Positions 35,171 to 45,942 are shown, counted from the first letter of the stretch. The stretch is 64,000 bases of DNA from Nanobdellota archaeon (GCA_023133595.1 JAGLWF010000004.1:42917-106916); one strand, 5' to 3'. Numbers and translations: made by a program. Notes: a model not told the origin generated them from the sequence alone.

Positions 35171-37252
35171 CTAATCCTGCCATTTAGAGATTCGACGATT
35201 CATTGAGTCTGCGATATAGATATTTCCATTTGCAGCAACACAAACTCCTTTGGGTCCATAATATCCTGATATCCCAAAACTTTGATAATCATTTGCAGCA
35301 GATGCTCCAGAAACTTTTTGCCAACCATTAGAATTGCCACCAATCCATCCTGCAGGAGTTCCATCACTAGATCTTTTACAAACTCGATAATTATCTCGAT
35401 CCGCTACATAAATATTCCCATTTGAATCAATAAAAATACTGTCAGGCCTTCTAAAACCTTTATAATCCGATGTATAGAAAGGATTATTACCTGTTTGCCA
35501 ACCATCAAAAGTGCCTCCAAGCCAACCTATTGCATTGCCAGAATCACTCCATTTTGAAATTCTTTCGTTAGTAGAATCTGCTATGTAAATATCGCCATTA
35601 AAAACAAAAACATCTGCCGGATATGCAAAATATTTTAATCCATTGTTTATATTGGACCATTGTGGATTTGCATTATCTGTTCTCCAATTATCTTGACCAT
35701 CACCGATCCAGCCAATAGCGTTTCCTTGAGCGTCCCATTTAGAGATTCTATGATTATGGCGTTCTGCAACGTAGATATTTCCATCACCATCCACAAAAAT
35801 ACCTTTTGGATAATTAAAACTTTGGTAATCAGAACCAGAAGAAGCACCATCAGTTGTTTTCCAACCATTTGAACCTTCACCTATCCAGCCAAGAGCATTT
35901 CCTTGAGCATCCCATTTACAAACACGATGATTTTGATAATCTGCTATATAGATATTTCCATTATTATCAATAAAAATACCTTTCCCACCCATCAAACTTT
36001 GATAATCTAAACCCCCTGAACAACTACTGCTTGTTTTCCAACCATTGGACCCTCCACCTATCCAACCAATAGCATTGCCCGTGCTATCCCATTTACAAAT
36101 TCTAGCAGAATCTGCTACATAAATATTTCCATTAGAATCAAGAGCAACATCTTCTGGGAAAAAAAAACTTTGATAATCAGTAGCACTGGAAGTTCCAGGA
36201 TAAGTTTTCCAACCATTTGAACTGTCACCAATCCAACCCAGAGCATACACATAATCTAGTTTTTTTTCTAAATTTTGCCCAGAAGAATGATTTGGGATTT
36301 GGTCAAAAGTATAAATTGCGTAGAAATAATTGCCATCATCTAAATTAGTATCTCGAAGATATTGCCCTGCTCCCTGGTAAACAACAGTTCCATCTGATCG
36401 ATTAATCGGAGCAGTTTCTAAATTTTTAACGACAATTACTCCAGCAAAATCAGAATCAATAGGATTTAGCCATGAAAGAGTTACAGACCATTTATGTATA
36501 TTTTCAGAATAATTTGGGATCATAATAAAATTAGAAACTTCTGCAGGAGGTATAAGTGGTAGTGGATTTTGCAAACCAGAATATACAATAATAGATTGAT
36601 TTGGAATATTATCAAAAGTTTGAGCACTATAATTATATGAGATATTGGAATTTAATCCATTGTCAACTGCAGATTGATCAGTTCCTCGATATACTAATTG
36701 CCCAGAAGATCCATTTATTCGCCAAATGCTAACCTCTGCAAAATCTGTATCTGTAGGATTTACCCATGATAATTGCATCCCTCCTTCTGTTGAAACAGCA
36801 ATAAATGATGTCACTGGACTAGGAGGGGTTCCATCATAAGGTCTAGCAGAAGTTATTAAATCTGAAGTCGAAATTGGGTCTGTTGGATTTACAAAAAAAA
36901 TTCGATAACAATAAAGCACATCTGCTTCTAATCCAGTATCAATATAAGATTTTTCCTCTCCTTGATAAACAAAATTTCCATCTGTTGGATTTGTAGGAAA
37001 AATTTCTTGTCTTCTACGTATCATGATCTCATCATCTCTTTTTAGGTCCCACGAAAGATTTATTTCATAATTTCCACCAGTTGCTGAAAAATTAGATTCA
37101 GCAATTGCTTCTGTCTCAACATCTTCTTCCTCAAAACATCCAGACATCCCAGCACCACCAAACAACAAGCCAGCGCCTAACCCTAAAGCACAAAAAGTAG
37201 TTCCAAGAACATTCTTCACACTTCTAACTAGACCTTCAAGACTTAACCCCAT
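35171..37252 (-). CDS. FN3-NHL surface lipoprotein, paralogue 2 of 8
   Basis: A 693-residue lipoprotein with lipobox MSGC (Cys39), a different signal type from paralogue 1. It has three FN3-like domains (about 45-140, 141-228, 232-345) and a six-bladed NHL propeller; blade 4 is atypical, with a longer entry loop (NANPQWSNINNGLKYFAYPA). Two blades have Cys in VCKWD rather than ISKWD. A TATA-like box at 37280-37289 sits about 33 bp before this ATG, so this and paralogue 1 probably form their own transcription unit. Confidence 0.85.
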   Translation of the reverse strand: MGLSLEGLVRSVKNVLGTTFCALGLGAGLLFGGAGMSGCFEEEDVETEAIAESNFSATGGNYEINLSWDLKRDDEIMIRRRQEIFPTNPTDGNFVYQGEEKSYIDTGLEADVLYCYRIFFVNPTDPISTSDLITSARPYDGTPPSPVTSFIAVSTEGGMQLSWVNPTDTDFAEVSIWRINGSSGQLVYRGTDQSAVDNGLNSNISYNYSAQTFDNIPNQSIIVYSGLQNPLPLIPPAEVSNFIMIPNYSENIHKWSVTLSWLNPIDSDFAGVIVVKNLETAPINRSDGTVVYQGAGQYLRDTNLDDGNYFYAIYTFDQIPNHSSGQNLEKKLDYVYALGWIGDSSNGWKTYPGTSSATDYQSFFFPEDVALDSNGNIYVADSARICKWDSTGNAIGWIGGGSNGWKTSSSCSGGLDYQSLMGGKGIFIDNNGNIYIADYQNHRVCKWDAQGNALGWIGEGSNGWKTTDGASSGSDYQSFNYPKGIFVDGDGNIYVAERHNHRISKWDAQGNAIGWIGDGQDNWRTDNANPQWSNINNGLKYFAYPADVFVFNGDIYIADSTNERISKWSDSGNAIGWLGGTFDGWQTGNNPFYTSDYKGFRRPDSIFIDSNGNIYVADRDNYRVCKRSSDGTPAGWIGGNSNGWQKVSGASAANDYQSFGISGYYGPKGVCVAANGNIYIADSMNRRISKWQD

Positions 37253-37277
37253 TTTAGCATATATATTATTGTTTTAC

Positions 37278-37290
37278 AAGTTTATAAAGG
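37278..37290 (-). promoter_or_regulatory. Internal promoter of the NHL array
   Basis: The 57-bp gap between paralogues 2 and 3 is the only long one in the array. On the minus strand it contains CCTTTATAAAC, a TATA-like box about 33 bp upstream of the ATG at 37252. It would let paralogues 1 and 2 be expressed apart from the six genes upstream. Confidence 0.5.
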
Positions 37291-37309
37291 TTTCCTGTCT
37301 GGTTTCGGA

Positions 37310-39343
37310 CTAATCTTTCCATTTGGAGACTCTGTTATTTGCAAATTCTGAAACAAAAATATTATCGTTAGTGTCAACAAAAACACTATAAGGGGCCATA
37401 AAATGTTGATATGTATATCCGCCGAAGATGCCAGAATTTGTTTTCCAGCCATCTGAACCCCCGCCAATCCAGCCAATGGCATCACCATTTAAATTCCATT
37501 TGCAGATTCGATGGTTTTGAAAATCTGCGACATATATATGTCCATTTCTAACAAAAACCCTTCTTGGGCAGCGAAAACTTTGATAATCATCACCAGCAGT
37601 TGTACCAGAACTATTCTTCCATCCATTAGAGCCTCCACCTATCCATCCAATAGCATTCCCATTGCTATCCCATCTGCTGATACGTTCATTTATTTTGTCT
37701 GCAATATAGAGCATCCCATTTTCAACAAAAATATCACTCGGGAGACTAAAACTTTTATAATCTGTGCCAGGAGAAGCTCCTGAAGTTTGTTTCCAACCAT
37801 CTGAACCTCCCCCAATCCAGCTGATTGCATTGCCAGAGCTATCCCACTTAGAAATACGATGATTACCTAAATCAGCAACAAAAACATTATTGCTATTATT
37901 CACAAAAACTGAGATTGGCCTATAAAAAAAGGTGTAATTCTGAGAATAAGCACAATTACTGCCTGTTTGCCATCCATTATACCCGCCACCGATCCAACCT
38001 TGCGCATTTCCGTTGGAATCCCATTTAGAAATTCGATTATTAAAATGATCTGCGACATATATGTTCCCATTGCTATCAACCCAAACTCCGCTAGGCCACG
38101 AAAAACTCTGGTAATCTGAGCCAGAAGATGGTGCTAAACCAGTTTTCCAGCCGTTCGAGCCCCCGCCAATCCACCCCTGAGCATTTCCATTACTATCCCA
38201 TTTACAGATACGATTATTCATAGAGTCTGCAACAAAAATATTTCCATTAATATCTACAAAAACATGATTCGGCTGATCAAAAAATTTATCTGCATAATAT
38301 CCTCCCACAACACCAGCATCTGTTCTCCAGCCATCCTGCCCACATCCGAACCAACCTTGTGCAACAACCATATCGATTGTACATAACTTAATTTCTCCAG
38401 AGGAATAATTAGAAACATCATCGTATGAAAAAATCGTGTAGAAATAATTACCATCTTGGGTAATCAAAGTGTCAGCATATGATTGTTCAGGTCCCTGATA
38501 AACTAAATCTCCCTCTGTAGGATTATAAGGTGCGAGGTCTATACATTTTCGGATCATAACCCCAGCAAAATCCACATTAGTTGGATTTGTCCAAGAAATA
38601 TTTACTATGTTATTTTGAATAGTAGTTTGAAAGTTAGATACTTCATTTGGTGGAGTTATATCAATAGTTGTACCCGATACTATTATTTGTCTAGAATGAT
38701 TTGGAACTTCATCAAAAGTATAGAATGCATAGTAATAAGTAACATTATCCTCAATTACATCAGTATCTGTAAAAGATTCACCAGTGCTTTGATATACCAC
38801 TGGTCCAGAATTCTCATCTAATGACGTTCGCCTCCAAATACAAAGTCCTGCAAAATCTGCATCTATAGGATTTGTCCAGGTTAATTCGATCGCACCAGCT
38901 TGTGGTGTAACAACAATGTTTGAAACATTTGCTGGAGGAGTTGCATCAAACGGTGTTGCAGAAACTGTTTTTTCAGAAAAATAAACAATTGGGTCTGCAT
39001 ATGAAAAAGAGAAAGCAGTATAACAGTAAAGGATCTTTGCATCCAGTCCAGAATCAACATAAGATCTTTCTCTTCCTTCGTATACTAAAGTTCCGTCAGT
39101 AGGATCTGTCGGAAAATAATCTATTTTTCTTCGAATCTTAACACCAGGCACTTCAATATTATCAGGATGTTTCCAAGAAAGCTGTACCTCATGATTTCCT
39201 GCTGTTGCTGCAAAAGTTTCAGTCTCAACAGTATCATCTTCATCTACTAGATCACATCCTCCTCCAAACAATAAACTTCCACCTAATAATAGACCGCCAG
39301 CTACATACTTCACGCCTCTGACTAAAGTTTCTATATCTATCAT
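37310..39343 (-). CDS. FN3-NHL surface lipoprotein, paralogue 3 of 8
   Basis: A 677-residue protein from the ATG at 39343 (MIDIETLVRGVK). A longer in-frame reading from 39367 starts inside the previous gene and breaks the one-base junction rule seen in the array. The signal is of the short type, ending in LLFGGGC (Cys30), as in paralogue 4. Three FN3-like domains precede six NHL blades with WIGGGSNGW linkers. The first blade differs (AQGWFGCGQDGW) and carries an extra Cys. The stop is TAG. Confidence 0.82.
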   Translation of the reverse strand: MIDIETLVRGVKYVAGGLLLGGSLLFGGGCDLVDEDDTVETETFAATAGNHEVQLSWKHPDNIEVPGVKIRRKIDYFPTDPTDGTLVYEGRERSYVDSGLDAKILYCYTAFSFSYADPIVYFSEKTVSATPFDATPPANVSNIVVTPQAGAIELTWTNPIDADFAGLCIWRRTSLDENSGPVVYQSTGESFTDTDVIEDNVTYYYAFYTFDEVPNHSRQIIVSGTTIDITPPNEVSNFQTTIQNNIVNISWTNPTNVDFAGVMIRKCIDLAPYNPTEGDLVYQGPEQSYADTLITQDGNYFYTIFSYDDVSNYSSGEIKLCTIDMVVAQGWFGCGQDGWRTDAGVVGGYYADKFFDQPNHVFVDINGNIFVADSMNNRICKWDSNGNAQGWIGGGSNGWKTGLAPSSGSDYQSFSWPSGVWVDSNGNIYVADHFNNRISKWDSNGNAQGWIGGGYNGWQTGSNCAYSQNYTFFYRPISVFVNNSNNVFVADLGNHRISKWDSSGNAISWIGGGSDGWKQTSGASPGTDYKSFSLPSDIFVENGMLYIADKINERISRWDSNGNAIGWIGGGSNGWKNSSGTTAGDDYQSFRCPRRVFVRNGHIYVADFQNHRICKWNLNGDAIGWIGGGSDGWKTNSGIFGGYTYQHFMAPYSVFVDTNDNIFVSEFANNRVSKWKD

Positions 39344-39344
39344 T

Positions 39345-41102
39345 TTAATCTTTCCATTTGGATACACACATTTTTGCCCAACAACCAGTATAGATATTGC
39401 CTGTAGTATCTACAAAAACTCCAGAAGGGCAATAAAAAGTTTGATAATCGGAAGTATCTGTATTAAATGCTCCTTGTATTGTCTTCCACCCGTCAGATCC
39501 TCCTCCGAACCAGCCACGAGCAATTCCTGAAGCCTTTTCCCATTTTGAAATTCTATGATTCCGACAATCTGCTATATAGAGGTGATCATCAGAAGAAAGA
39601 AAAACATCATACGGTTCATCGAAACTTTGAAAGGTAAAATCTGCAGTTGCTCCGCTATATGTATTCCAGCCATGCTGAGCATCTCCTAGCCACCCAACGG
39701 CATTTCCACTAGAATCCCATTTCAAAATACGATGGTTATCAGTATCTGCGATATAAATATCTCCATTAGTATCTACAAAAATTCCTTTTGGGTGATTAAA
39801 GTGTCGTAAACTAGAACCTCCATTACGATCACCTGAACTTTGTTTCCAACCATTAGATCCTCCACCGATCCATCCAATAGCAGTTGCATTTGTATCCCAT
39901 TTGCAAACACGATTGTTAAGATGATCTGCTATGTAGAAATTTCCACTGCTATCTACAAACAAGCTAGAAGGATAATCAAAACTCTGATAATCTGATGCAT
40001 TAGAAAAAGGCGGAGCACTAGTGGTTTTCCATCCATTGGACCCGCCACCAAACCAACCAATAGCATTGGCATTACTATCCCATTTACAAACACGATCGTT
40101 ATGCCAATCTGTTACATAGATATTTCCTGCAGTATCGACAAATACATCAGAAGGGGTATCAAAACTCTGAAGGTCTGTTCCGCTTGAGGTCCCTGAAGTT
40201 TGTTTCCAACCATTTGACCCTCCTCCAATCCAACCAAGAGCATTACCTGCACTATCCCATTTGCATATTCTATTATTTGAACTATCTTTTACAAAAATAT
40301 TTCCACTACTATCAACAAAGATACTTCCAGGTTGATCAAAACTTTGAAAATCTGAACCTATAGATGGTGTTGACGTTTGTTTCCATCCATTTGATCCATT
40401 TCCAATCCAACCAACTGCATAGACAGAGTCATGCCTGAGTGAGATTGTTGCCCTAGAAGAATAATTAGGGATATCATCAAATGAAAAGATCGAATAGAAG
40501 TAAGGAACATTTTCAGGTAATCCTGAATCGGTATAAGATTGACCAGAACCTTGATAGACAAAAGCATCGTTTGTATGGGATGTTGGATAAGAAACAGTTC
40601 CTCTTCGGATAATCACCCCATCAAAATCAGGAGCAGTAGGATTTGTCCAGGAAAGTTCTATTCCTGCAGCAGTGGAAGTTGCTGAAATATAATTTACCAT
40701 TCCAGGAGAATTGTAATCATAAGGAGTTGCAGAAGCTGCCTTTGGAGTATAAATTATTGGATCTTCAATTGAATAAGGAAAAGCAGAATAACAATAAAGT
40801 GTTCCAGGAGATACTGCTGTATCAATATAAGCTTGTCCTAAACCGTCATAAACTAACGTACCATCTTGAAGATCAGCTGGAAAAGTATCAACCTTTCTCA
40901 TGATCTCGGCACCACAGGTTGGTGCTGTTTTCCATGAAAGAGTTACTTGACGTTCTCCAGGTTCTGCTCTAAAATCTGATAAATTCTCTTTTTCAACATC
41001 ATCGTCATCAGCACATCCACCAAACAATAAAGCACTACCTAACAACAAGCCGCCTGCGAGATACTTCACATCATTGACCAAACTTTCTATACCTAATACC
41101 AT
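39345..41102 (-). CDS. FN3-NHL surface lipoprotein, paralogue 4 of 8
   Basis: A 585-residue lipoprotein, lipobox FGGC (Cys30). It has two FN3-like domains (about 38-130 and 133-225) and a six-bladed NHL propeller. Its short-type signal (VKYLAGGLLLG) resembles paralogue 3, so the two are probably a recent duplication or gene-conversion pair. A late blade reads KASGIARGWFGGGSDGW and another NTYSGATADFTF, diverging from the standard 'SGTDYQSF' spacer. Its stop is separated from the next ATG (39343) by one base. Confidence 0.85.
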   Translation of the reverse strand: MVLGIESLVNDVKYLAGGLLLGSALLFGGCADDDDVEKENLSDFRAEPGERQVTLSWKTAPTCGAEIMRKVDTFPADLQDGTLVYDGLGQAYIDTAVSPGTLYCYSAFPYSIEDPIIYTPKAASATPYDYNSPGMVNYISATSTAAGIELSWTNPTAPDFDGVIIRRGTVSYPTSHTNDAFVYQGSGQSYTDSGLPENVPYFYSIFSFDDIPNYSSRATISLRHDSVYAVGWIGNGSNGWKQTSTPSIGSDFQSFDQPGSIFVDSSGNIFVKDSSNNRICKWDSAGNALGWIGGGSNGWKQTSGTSSGTDLQSFDTPSDVFVDTAGNIYVTDWHNDRVCKWDSNANAIGWFGGGSNGWKTTSAPPFSNASDYQSFDYPSSLFVDSSGNFYIADHLNNRVCKWDTNATAIGWIGGGSNGWKQSSGDRNGGSSLRHFNHPKGIFVDTNGDIYIADTDNHRILKWDSSGNAVGWLGDAQHGWNTYSGATADFTFQSFDEPYDVFLSSDDHLYIADCRNHRISKWEKASGIARGWFGGGSDGWKTIQGAFNTDTSDYQTFYCPSGVFVDTTGNIYTGCWAKMCVSKWKD

Positions 41103-41103
41103 T

Positions 41104-42897
41104 TTAATCCTGCCATGTAGAGATACGGTTGTTTGTTACTTCTGCAATAAACATTTTACTACTTCCATCAACAAAAATACTTCTTGGAGTGCTGAAATTT
41201 CTATAATCCGAACCGCTAGTTACTAATCTTCCTGTTTTCCAACCATCAAAACCATTACCAATCCAACCAAACGCATTTCCGTTTGAATCCCATCTACAGA
41301 TACGATTATTTGCAGTGTCTGCAATATAAATACTACCATTTAAATCTACGAACACATCACGAGGTTCATTGAAACTCTTATGATCAGTTCCCGAAGAAGT
41401 TCCTAAAGTTTGTTTCCAACCATTAGAACCTCCACCGATCCAACCAATAGCATTTCCACTAGCATACCACTTAGATATTCGGTTATTTCCGTGATCAGCA
41501 ACATAAATAAAATTATTATGATCTACAAAAACACTGGTTGGTGCTAAAAAACTCTTATAATCAGAAGCAAAATTTACTGATGATCCATTCTGCCATCCGT
41601 CCTGTCTATTTCCTATCCATCCAACAGCATTGCCCCCCCCAGTCCATTTACAGATACGGCTATAACCATCAACAACATACATATTTCCGACACTATCAAG
41701 AGCTAATCCAATTGGAAACCAAAAACTTTGATAATCTGAACCAGAAGATGCTCCATTAGTTTGTTTCCAACCGTTAGAACCTCCACCGATCCAACCAACA
41801 GCATTACCATTACTATCCCATTTACTGACTCTATTATTTTGACGATCAAGAACATACAAATTACCAGATCCATCAACACAAATATCTGTAGGTGAACTAA
41901 AACCACGATAATCAGAAACTTGCGGTACAGACAGCGGAGAAGAAGTTTTCCATCCATCAGAACCTCCACCAATCCAAGCAACAGCATTACCAGCACTATC
42001 CCATTTTGTAACCCGATTATTCAACTGATCAGCAACATAAATATTTCCAGAAGAGTCAACACAAATTCCATAAGGATAACAGAAACTTCTTAAATCATGA
42101 CCAAAAACAGCGTCATTAGTTGTTTTCCATCCATCTGAACCTGCACCAATCCATCCGATAGGAGTTACTGTATCTGATTTCTCAGGTAGTGGAGTTTCAG
42201 TGTGAGTATTCCCAAAAGAGAAATTATTAGAATCATCATATGTATAAATTCTATAAAAATATGTAACTCCTACTGTTAAATTTCCATCAACAAGCTCTGT
42301 TTGACTATTTCCATCATAAACTAAATCTCCATCAGAAGGTCCAGTTATATTAGAACCAGTTTTTCTTCTAAGAATTACTCCAGCAAAATCCGGATCTGTT
42401 GGAGGTGTCCATGAAATTTCAATTGCTCCTTCAATTTGGTAAGTACCAAAAGTCAGCACTTCTCCAGGAGGAATTCCATCAAACGGAGTAGCTGATGCTT
42501 CCAATGACGAATAAGAATAAGTTGGATTCGAATATGAAATTACAAAGGCTTTATAACAATATAAAACATCTGCCTCTAATCCACTATCAATATAAGATGA
42601 TTCTTGGCCTTCATAAACCAGAGTACCATCATCTATATCGGTTGGAACAGTATCTTGTTTCCTTTGGATATGTATATCTGAGTCTTCTTCATCTTTAGGT
42701 AATTTCCAAGAAAGAGCCACTTCGTAACTTCCAGCTGTTGCAGAAAGAAATATTTCATCAACTACCATAGGATCCTCTTCTTCATCACATCCACCACCAA
42801 ACAAAAGCCCGGCACCTAGTAAAACAGTTGTACCGACCTTCCCGACAGTGCTACCTAGAAGATTCTTCACACTTCCGAGTAAACTTTCTATTCCCAT
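41104..42897 (-). CDS. FN3-NHL surface lipoprotein, paralogue 5 of 8
   Basis: A 597-residue lipoprotein. The signal (MGIESLLGSVKNLLGSTVGK, Cys37) is almost identical to those of paralogues 1, 6 and 7. Two FN3-like domains (about 47-142 and 143-240) and six NHL blades. Blade 4 has a distinctive Gly-rich turn, CKWTGGGNAVGW, encoded by a run of eight C on the plus strand near 41633-41640, a slippage-prone site. Another blade has NFIYVADHGNNRISKWYASG. Confidence 0.85.
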   Translation of the reverse strand: MGIESLLGSVKNLLGSTVGKVGTTVLLGAGLLFGGGCDEEEDPMVVDEIFLSATAGSYEVALSWKLPKDEEDSDIHIQRKQDTVPTDIDDGTLVYEGQESSYIDSGLEADVLYCYKAFVISYSNPTYSYSSLEASATPFDGIPPGEVLTFGTYQIEGAIEISWTPPTDPDFAGVILRRKTGSNITGPSDGDLVYDGNSQTELVDGNLTVGVTYFYRIYTYDDSNNFSFGNTHTETPLPEKSDTVTPIGWIGAGSDGWKTTNDAVFGHDLRSFCYPYGICVDSSGNIYVADQLNNRVTKWDSAGNAVAWIGGGSDGWKTSSPLSVPQVSDYRGFSSPTDICVDGSGNLYVLDRQNNRVSKWDSNGNAVGWIGGGSNGWKQTNGASSGSDYQSFWFPIGLALDSVGNMYVVDGYSRICKWTGGGNAVGWIGNRQDGWQNGSSVNFASDYKSFLAPTSVFVDHNNFIYVADHGNNRISKWYASGNAIGWIGGGSNGWKQTLGTSSGTDHKSFNEPRDVFVDLNGSIYIADTANNRICRWDSNGNAFGWIGNGFDGWKTGRLVTSGSDYRNFSTPRSIFVDGSSKMFIAEVTNNRISTWQD

Positions 42898-42907
42898 TTT
42901 AAAAAAA

Positions 42908-44167
42908 TTATCCGCCCATTTTTCTTAGCATTTGTAAGAGAGCGAATCGTATTGAACCTTCACTTGTATTATTCCATTCAAAAGGTTTAAAATTTGGTTT
43001 AATTGTGTTTGTTATCAGATCTATGTGTAAAACATCCTGAGTGTAGACTCCAGTTCCTCTTGCTGCGTTCATAGCATTAATTGCTTGTAGTTCAACAGGA
43101 TCAGTAGTACGGCCTCCCGGAGGATAGTTAATTTCTACAAGTAATTTTTTATTTCCAAAAGTAATATACAGATCATACAAAAACTGTGTTGATGTGACTG
43201 AATTTGAGATGGTTGTATGATCAGATTTTATATCATTATAACCATAACTTGAAAAAAGATCACATGTAATATTTATAGCCATACTTCGCGCATTGTATGT
43301 AACTCCGCTATAGTTTCGTGATGCAATGGAGGAACCAAAATATTCTTTCATCATATCTTGTGTTAATAAAGTCATAGCACCATTTGTGCTTGTAAACAAC
43401 GCAGCAATATCTGGAGCTCCATCCCATCCTATCCCAGAGAATTTATAATTGTCTGAAAAACCTGCAGCACTAGTATTTCCTATCAAGATAACAGAACCAT
43501 CACTCATACGAATTGAATATCCAAGATGACTTGAAATACTGCTACTTGAAGTAAAAGAATTTCTTATTGCAGACATATTAGTCCATACTGCCCCTTTATG
43601 ATTTACGTCTGGGAGACATCCAATAGTATCAAAATAATCATCCCAGTCTAATCTTGAAATAAATTGTTCTGAAACAGCATCAGCTTCTCCTTCAGGGATG
43701 ATTGAAGCATTAATCAAGACAGTAGGAATATGAAAAGGTGGATCTGTTTCATAAAATGCTGTTGCAGACGATGTTCTTTCTTCTGTATAATTTGTTGGTT
43801 CTGTATACGTGAAAAAAAATGCTTTGTAAAAATAAAGAATATTTTGAGTCAAACCAGAATCAGTATGTTCTGTTCCACTACCTTCGTATACTAAAACTCC
43901 ATCAAATTCATCTGTTGGAAAATCATCTATATCTCTTCTGATCATTACTCCTGGTCGTTCTAGATAATCTGGATATTCCCAAACTAGATTTACCTTCTGA
44001 TGTCCTGCAGTTGCTGCAAAATCAGGTACTTCTGGAGGTCTTGCTTCTTCTTCATCACACCCCCCACCAAACAACAAGCCAGCACCTAGCAACGCAGTTG
44101 CCCCAATCTTCCCAACAGTACTTCCAAGAAGATTCCTCATTCCGCCGAGTAAACTTTCTATTCCCAT
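42908..44167 (-). CDS. Surface lipoprotein, paralogue 6 of 8, NHL domain replaced
   Basis: A 419-residue protein. The signal (LLFGGGC, Cys37) and one FN3-like domain (about 45-135) match the other array members, but the rest (about 145-419) has no NHL repeats. That region is an unrecognised, probably alpha/beta domain, with VLINASIIPEGEADAVSEQF, GYSIRMSDGSVILIGN, LFTSTNGAMTLLTQDMMKEY and a final ALLQMLRKMGG. It looks like a swapped effector or binding domain on a common surface anchor. It is also the only junction with a 10-bp gap on its downstream side. Confidence 0.8.
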   Translation of the reverse strand: MGIESLLGGMRNLLGSTVGKIGATALLGAGLLFGGGCDEEEARPPEVPDFAATAGHQKVNLVWEYPDYLERPGVMIRRDIDDFPTDEFDGVLVYEGSGTEHTDSGLTQNILYFYKAFFFTYTEPTNYTEERTSSATAFYETDPPFHIPTVLINASIIPEGEADAVSEQFISRLDWDDYFDTIGCLPDVNHKGAVWTNMSAIRNSFTSSSSISSHLGYSIRMSDGSVILIGNTSAAGFSDNYKFSGIGWDGAPDIAALFTSTNGAMTLLTQDMMKEYFGSSIASRNYSGVTYNARSMAINITCDLFSSYGYNDIKSDHTTISNSVTSTQFLYDLYITFGNKKLLVEINYPPGGRTTDPVELQAINAMNAARGTGVYTQDVLHIDLITNTIKPNFKPFEWNNTSEGSIRFALLQMLRKMGG

Positions 44168-44168
44168 T

Positions 44169-45941
44169 TTAATCTTGCCACTTGGAGATACGATGATTTT
44201 TACTATCTGTTACATAAATAAATCCATTATTGTCCACAAAAACGCCTTGGGGTTGATAGAAACCTTTTTCATCAGAACTAAAAGATGTTCCATCACTTTT
44301 CTGCCAACCATTATGTTCACCACCCATCCAGCCTACTGCAGTTCCATCTAAATTCCATTTACAGATACGATGATTCATACGATCAGCTATATAGAGAAAT
44401 CCATTTGCAATTGCAATATTATGTGGCTGACTAAAACTTCTATAATCTGAACCAGCATTACTAATCGGATCAGTTCTCCATCTATCCTGTCCTTCACCAA
44501 TACATCCAATTGCAGTTCCATCTAAACTCCATTTAGAAACACGATTACAACTATAATCAGCGATATAGATATGCCCATTTTCATCATCTATAATTAATCC
44601 AGAAGGATAAAGAAAACTATGATATCCTACACAGCCCGAGGTTGGAGCTGAACCTGTTTGCCAACCATTTTGTCCGTTACCTATCCATCCAAGAGAATTG
44701 CCTGCAGAGTTCCATTTACAGACTCGATGATTCTGAAAATCTGCAACATAGATATTACCATTTGCATCTACTGCAACATCACGTGGTAGACTAAAACTTT
44801 GCTGGCTTGTGCCTGAGGAGGTTCCAGTAACTGTTTTCCAACCATTTGAATCTCCACCAATCCAGCCTTGGACATTACCACTACTGTCCCATTTAGAGAC
44901 GCGATTATTATATGTATCTGCAACATATATATCCCCGTTAGAAGCAATAAACATTCCTTGCGCAACTAAAAAACTCTTATAATCACTGCCCTGTGTTGCA
45001 CCACTCCAAGTTTGCCAGCCATCTTGCCCAACACCAATCCAGCCTTGGGCACTAGCGGTACTAGTCCATTTATCTACACGAGCATTGCCAGAATCTAAAA
45101 CATAAATGAATCCATTTGCATCAACAGAGACATCATATGGATGTTGAAAACTTTGATAATCATTTGCCCAATTAGCTCCATTACCTGTTTTCCAGAAATT
45201 TGACCCTCCTCCAAGCCATCTGAGAAAATAAACATTATCAAAATCAATAAATAAAGTTTCACCCGAAGAATGATTTCCAGAATGATCGTAAGCAAAAGCG
45301 GCATAATAATATTGTCCATCTCCTGTAGCTATACCATCTACGACTTGTTGACCTGGACCTTGGTATACAAAATCACCATCATCTTGATCTACAGGAAAAG
45401 CTCCTTGTTTTCTTCTTACTATAACGCCTGCAGAATCAAATACTAAATTATTGTTCCATAAAAGTTTAATATAAATATTAGATTGTTCCCATCCTAAGTT
45501 TGAGATATTCGGGGGGGGAGTAGTATCATAAGGTGTTGCAGAAGCTGTCATTTCTAAAGTTGGATCCTGTGACATGAAGAAGAATATCTTATAGAAATGT
45601 TCAACACTCGGTTCTAATCCAGTATCAGAAATAGACTCTAAAGTAGATCCTTCATAAAGTAAAATACCATCATTTGTATCGATTGGAAAAGAACCTGTTT
45701 TTCTTCTTAACATAGCGCCCTTAAAAGTATCATCGTCTGGGTTTGTCCAAAAGAGAGTTGCTTCACGCTCGCCAGCTGTAGCTGATAAGCTATATCCTGA
45801 TTTTGGCTCAATTATATCTTCCTCCTGACCACATCCGCCACCAAACAACAAACCAGCGCCTAACAACGCAGTTGCACCAATCTTACTGACAGTGCTTCCA
45901 AGAAGATTCTTCACACTTCCGAGTAAGTTTTCTAAGGCCAT
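44169..45941 (-). CDS. FN3-NHL surface lipoprotein, paralogue 7 of 8
   Basis: A 590-residue lipoprotein (Cys37 after LLFGGG) with two FN3-like domains and six NHL blades. Several blades have Thr/Leu changes in the WD linker, such as VDKWTSTASAQGW and VSKWSLDGTAIGC, and one has the only Cys in the GW position, so the propeller surface differs from the others. The second FN3-like domain has YIKLLWNNNLVFD. The stop/start junction with paralogue 8 has one base. Confidence 0.85.
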   Translation of the reverse strand: MALENLLGSVKNLLGSTVSKIGATALLGAGLLFGGGCGQEEDIIEPKSGYSLSATAGEREATLFWTNPDDDTFKGAMLRRKTGSFPIDTNDGILLYEGSTLESISDTGLEPSVEHFYKIFFFMSQDPTLEMTASATPYDTTPPPNISNLGWEQSNIYIKLLWNNNLVFDSAGVIVRRKQGAFPVDQDDGDFVYQGPGQQVVDGIATGDGQYYYAAFAYDHSGNHSSGETLFIDFDNVYFLRWLGGGSNFWKTGNGANWANDYQSFQHPYDVSVDANGFIYVLDSGNARVDKWTSTASAQGWIGVGQDGWQTWSGATQGSDYKSFLVAQGMFIASNGDIYVADTYNNRVSKWDSSGNVQGWIGGDSNGWKTVTGTSSGTSQQSFSLPRDVAVDANGNIYVADFQNHRVCKWNSAGNSLGWIGNGQNGWQTGSAPTSGCVGYHSFLYPSGLIIDDENGHIYIADYSCNRVSKWSLDGTAIGCIGEGQDRWRTDPISNAGSDYRSFSQPHNIAIANGFLYIADRMNHRICKWNLDGTAVGWMGGEHNGWQKSDGTSFSSDEKGFYQPQGVFVDNNGFIYVTDSKNHRISKWQD

Positions 45942-45942
45942 T

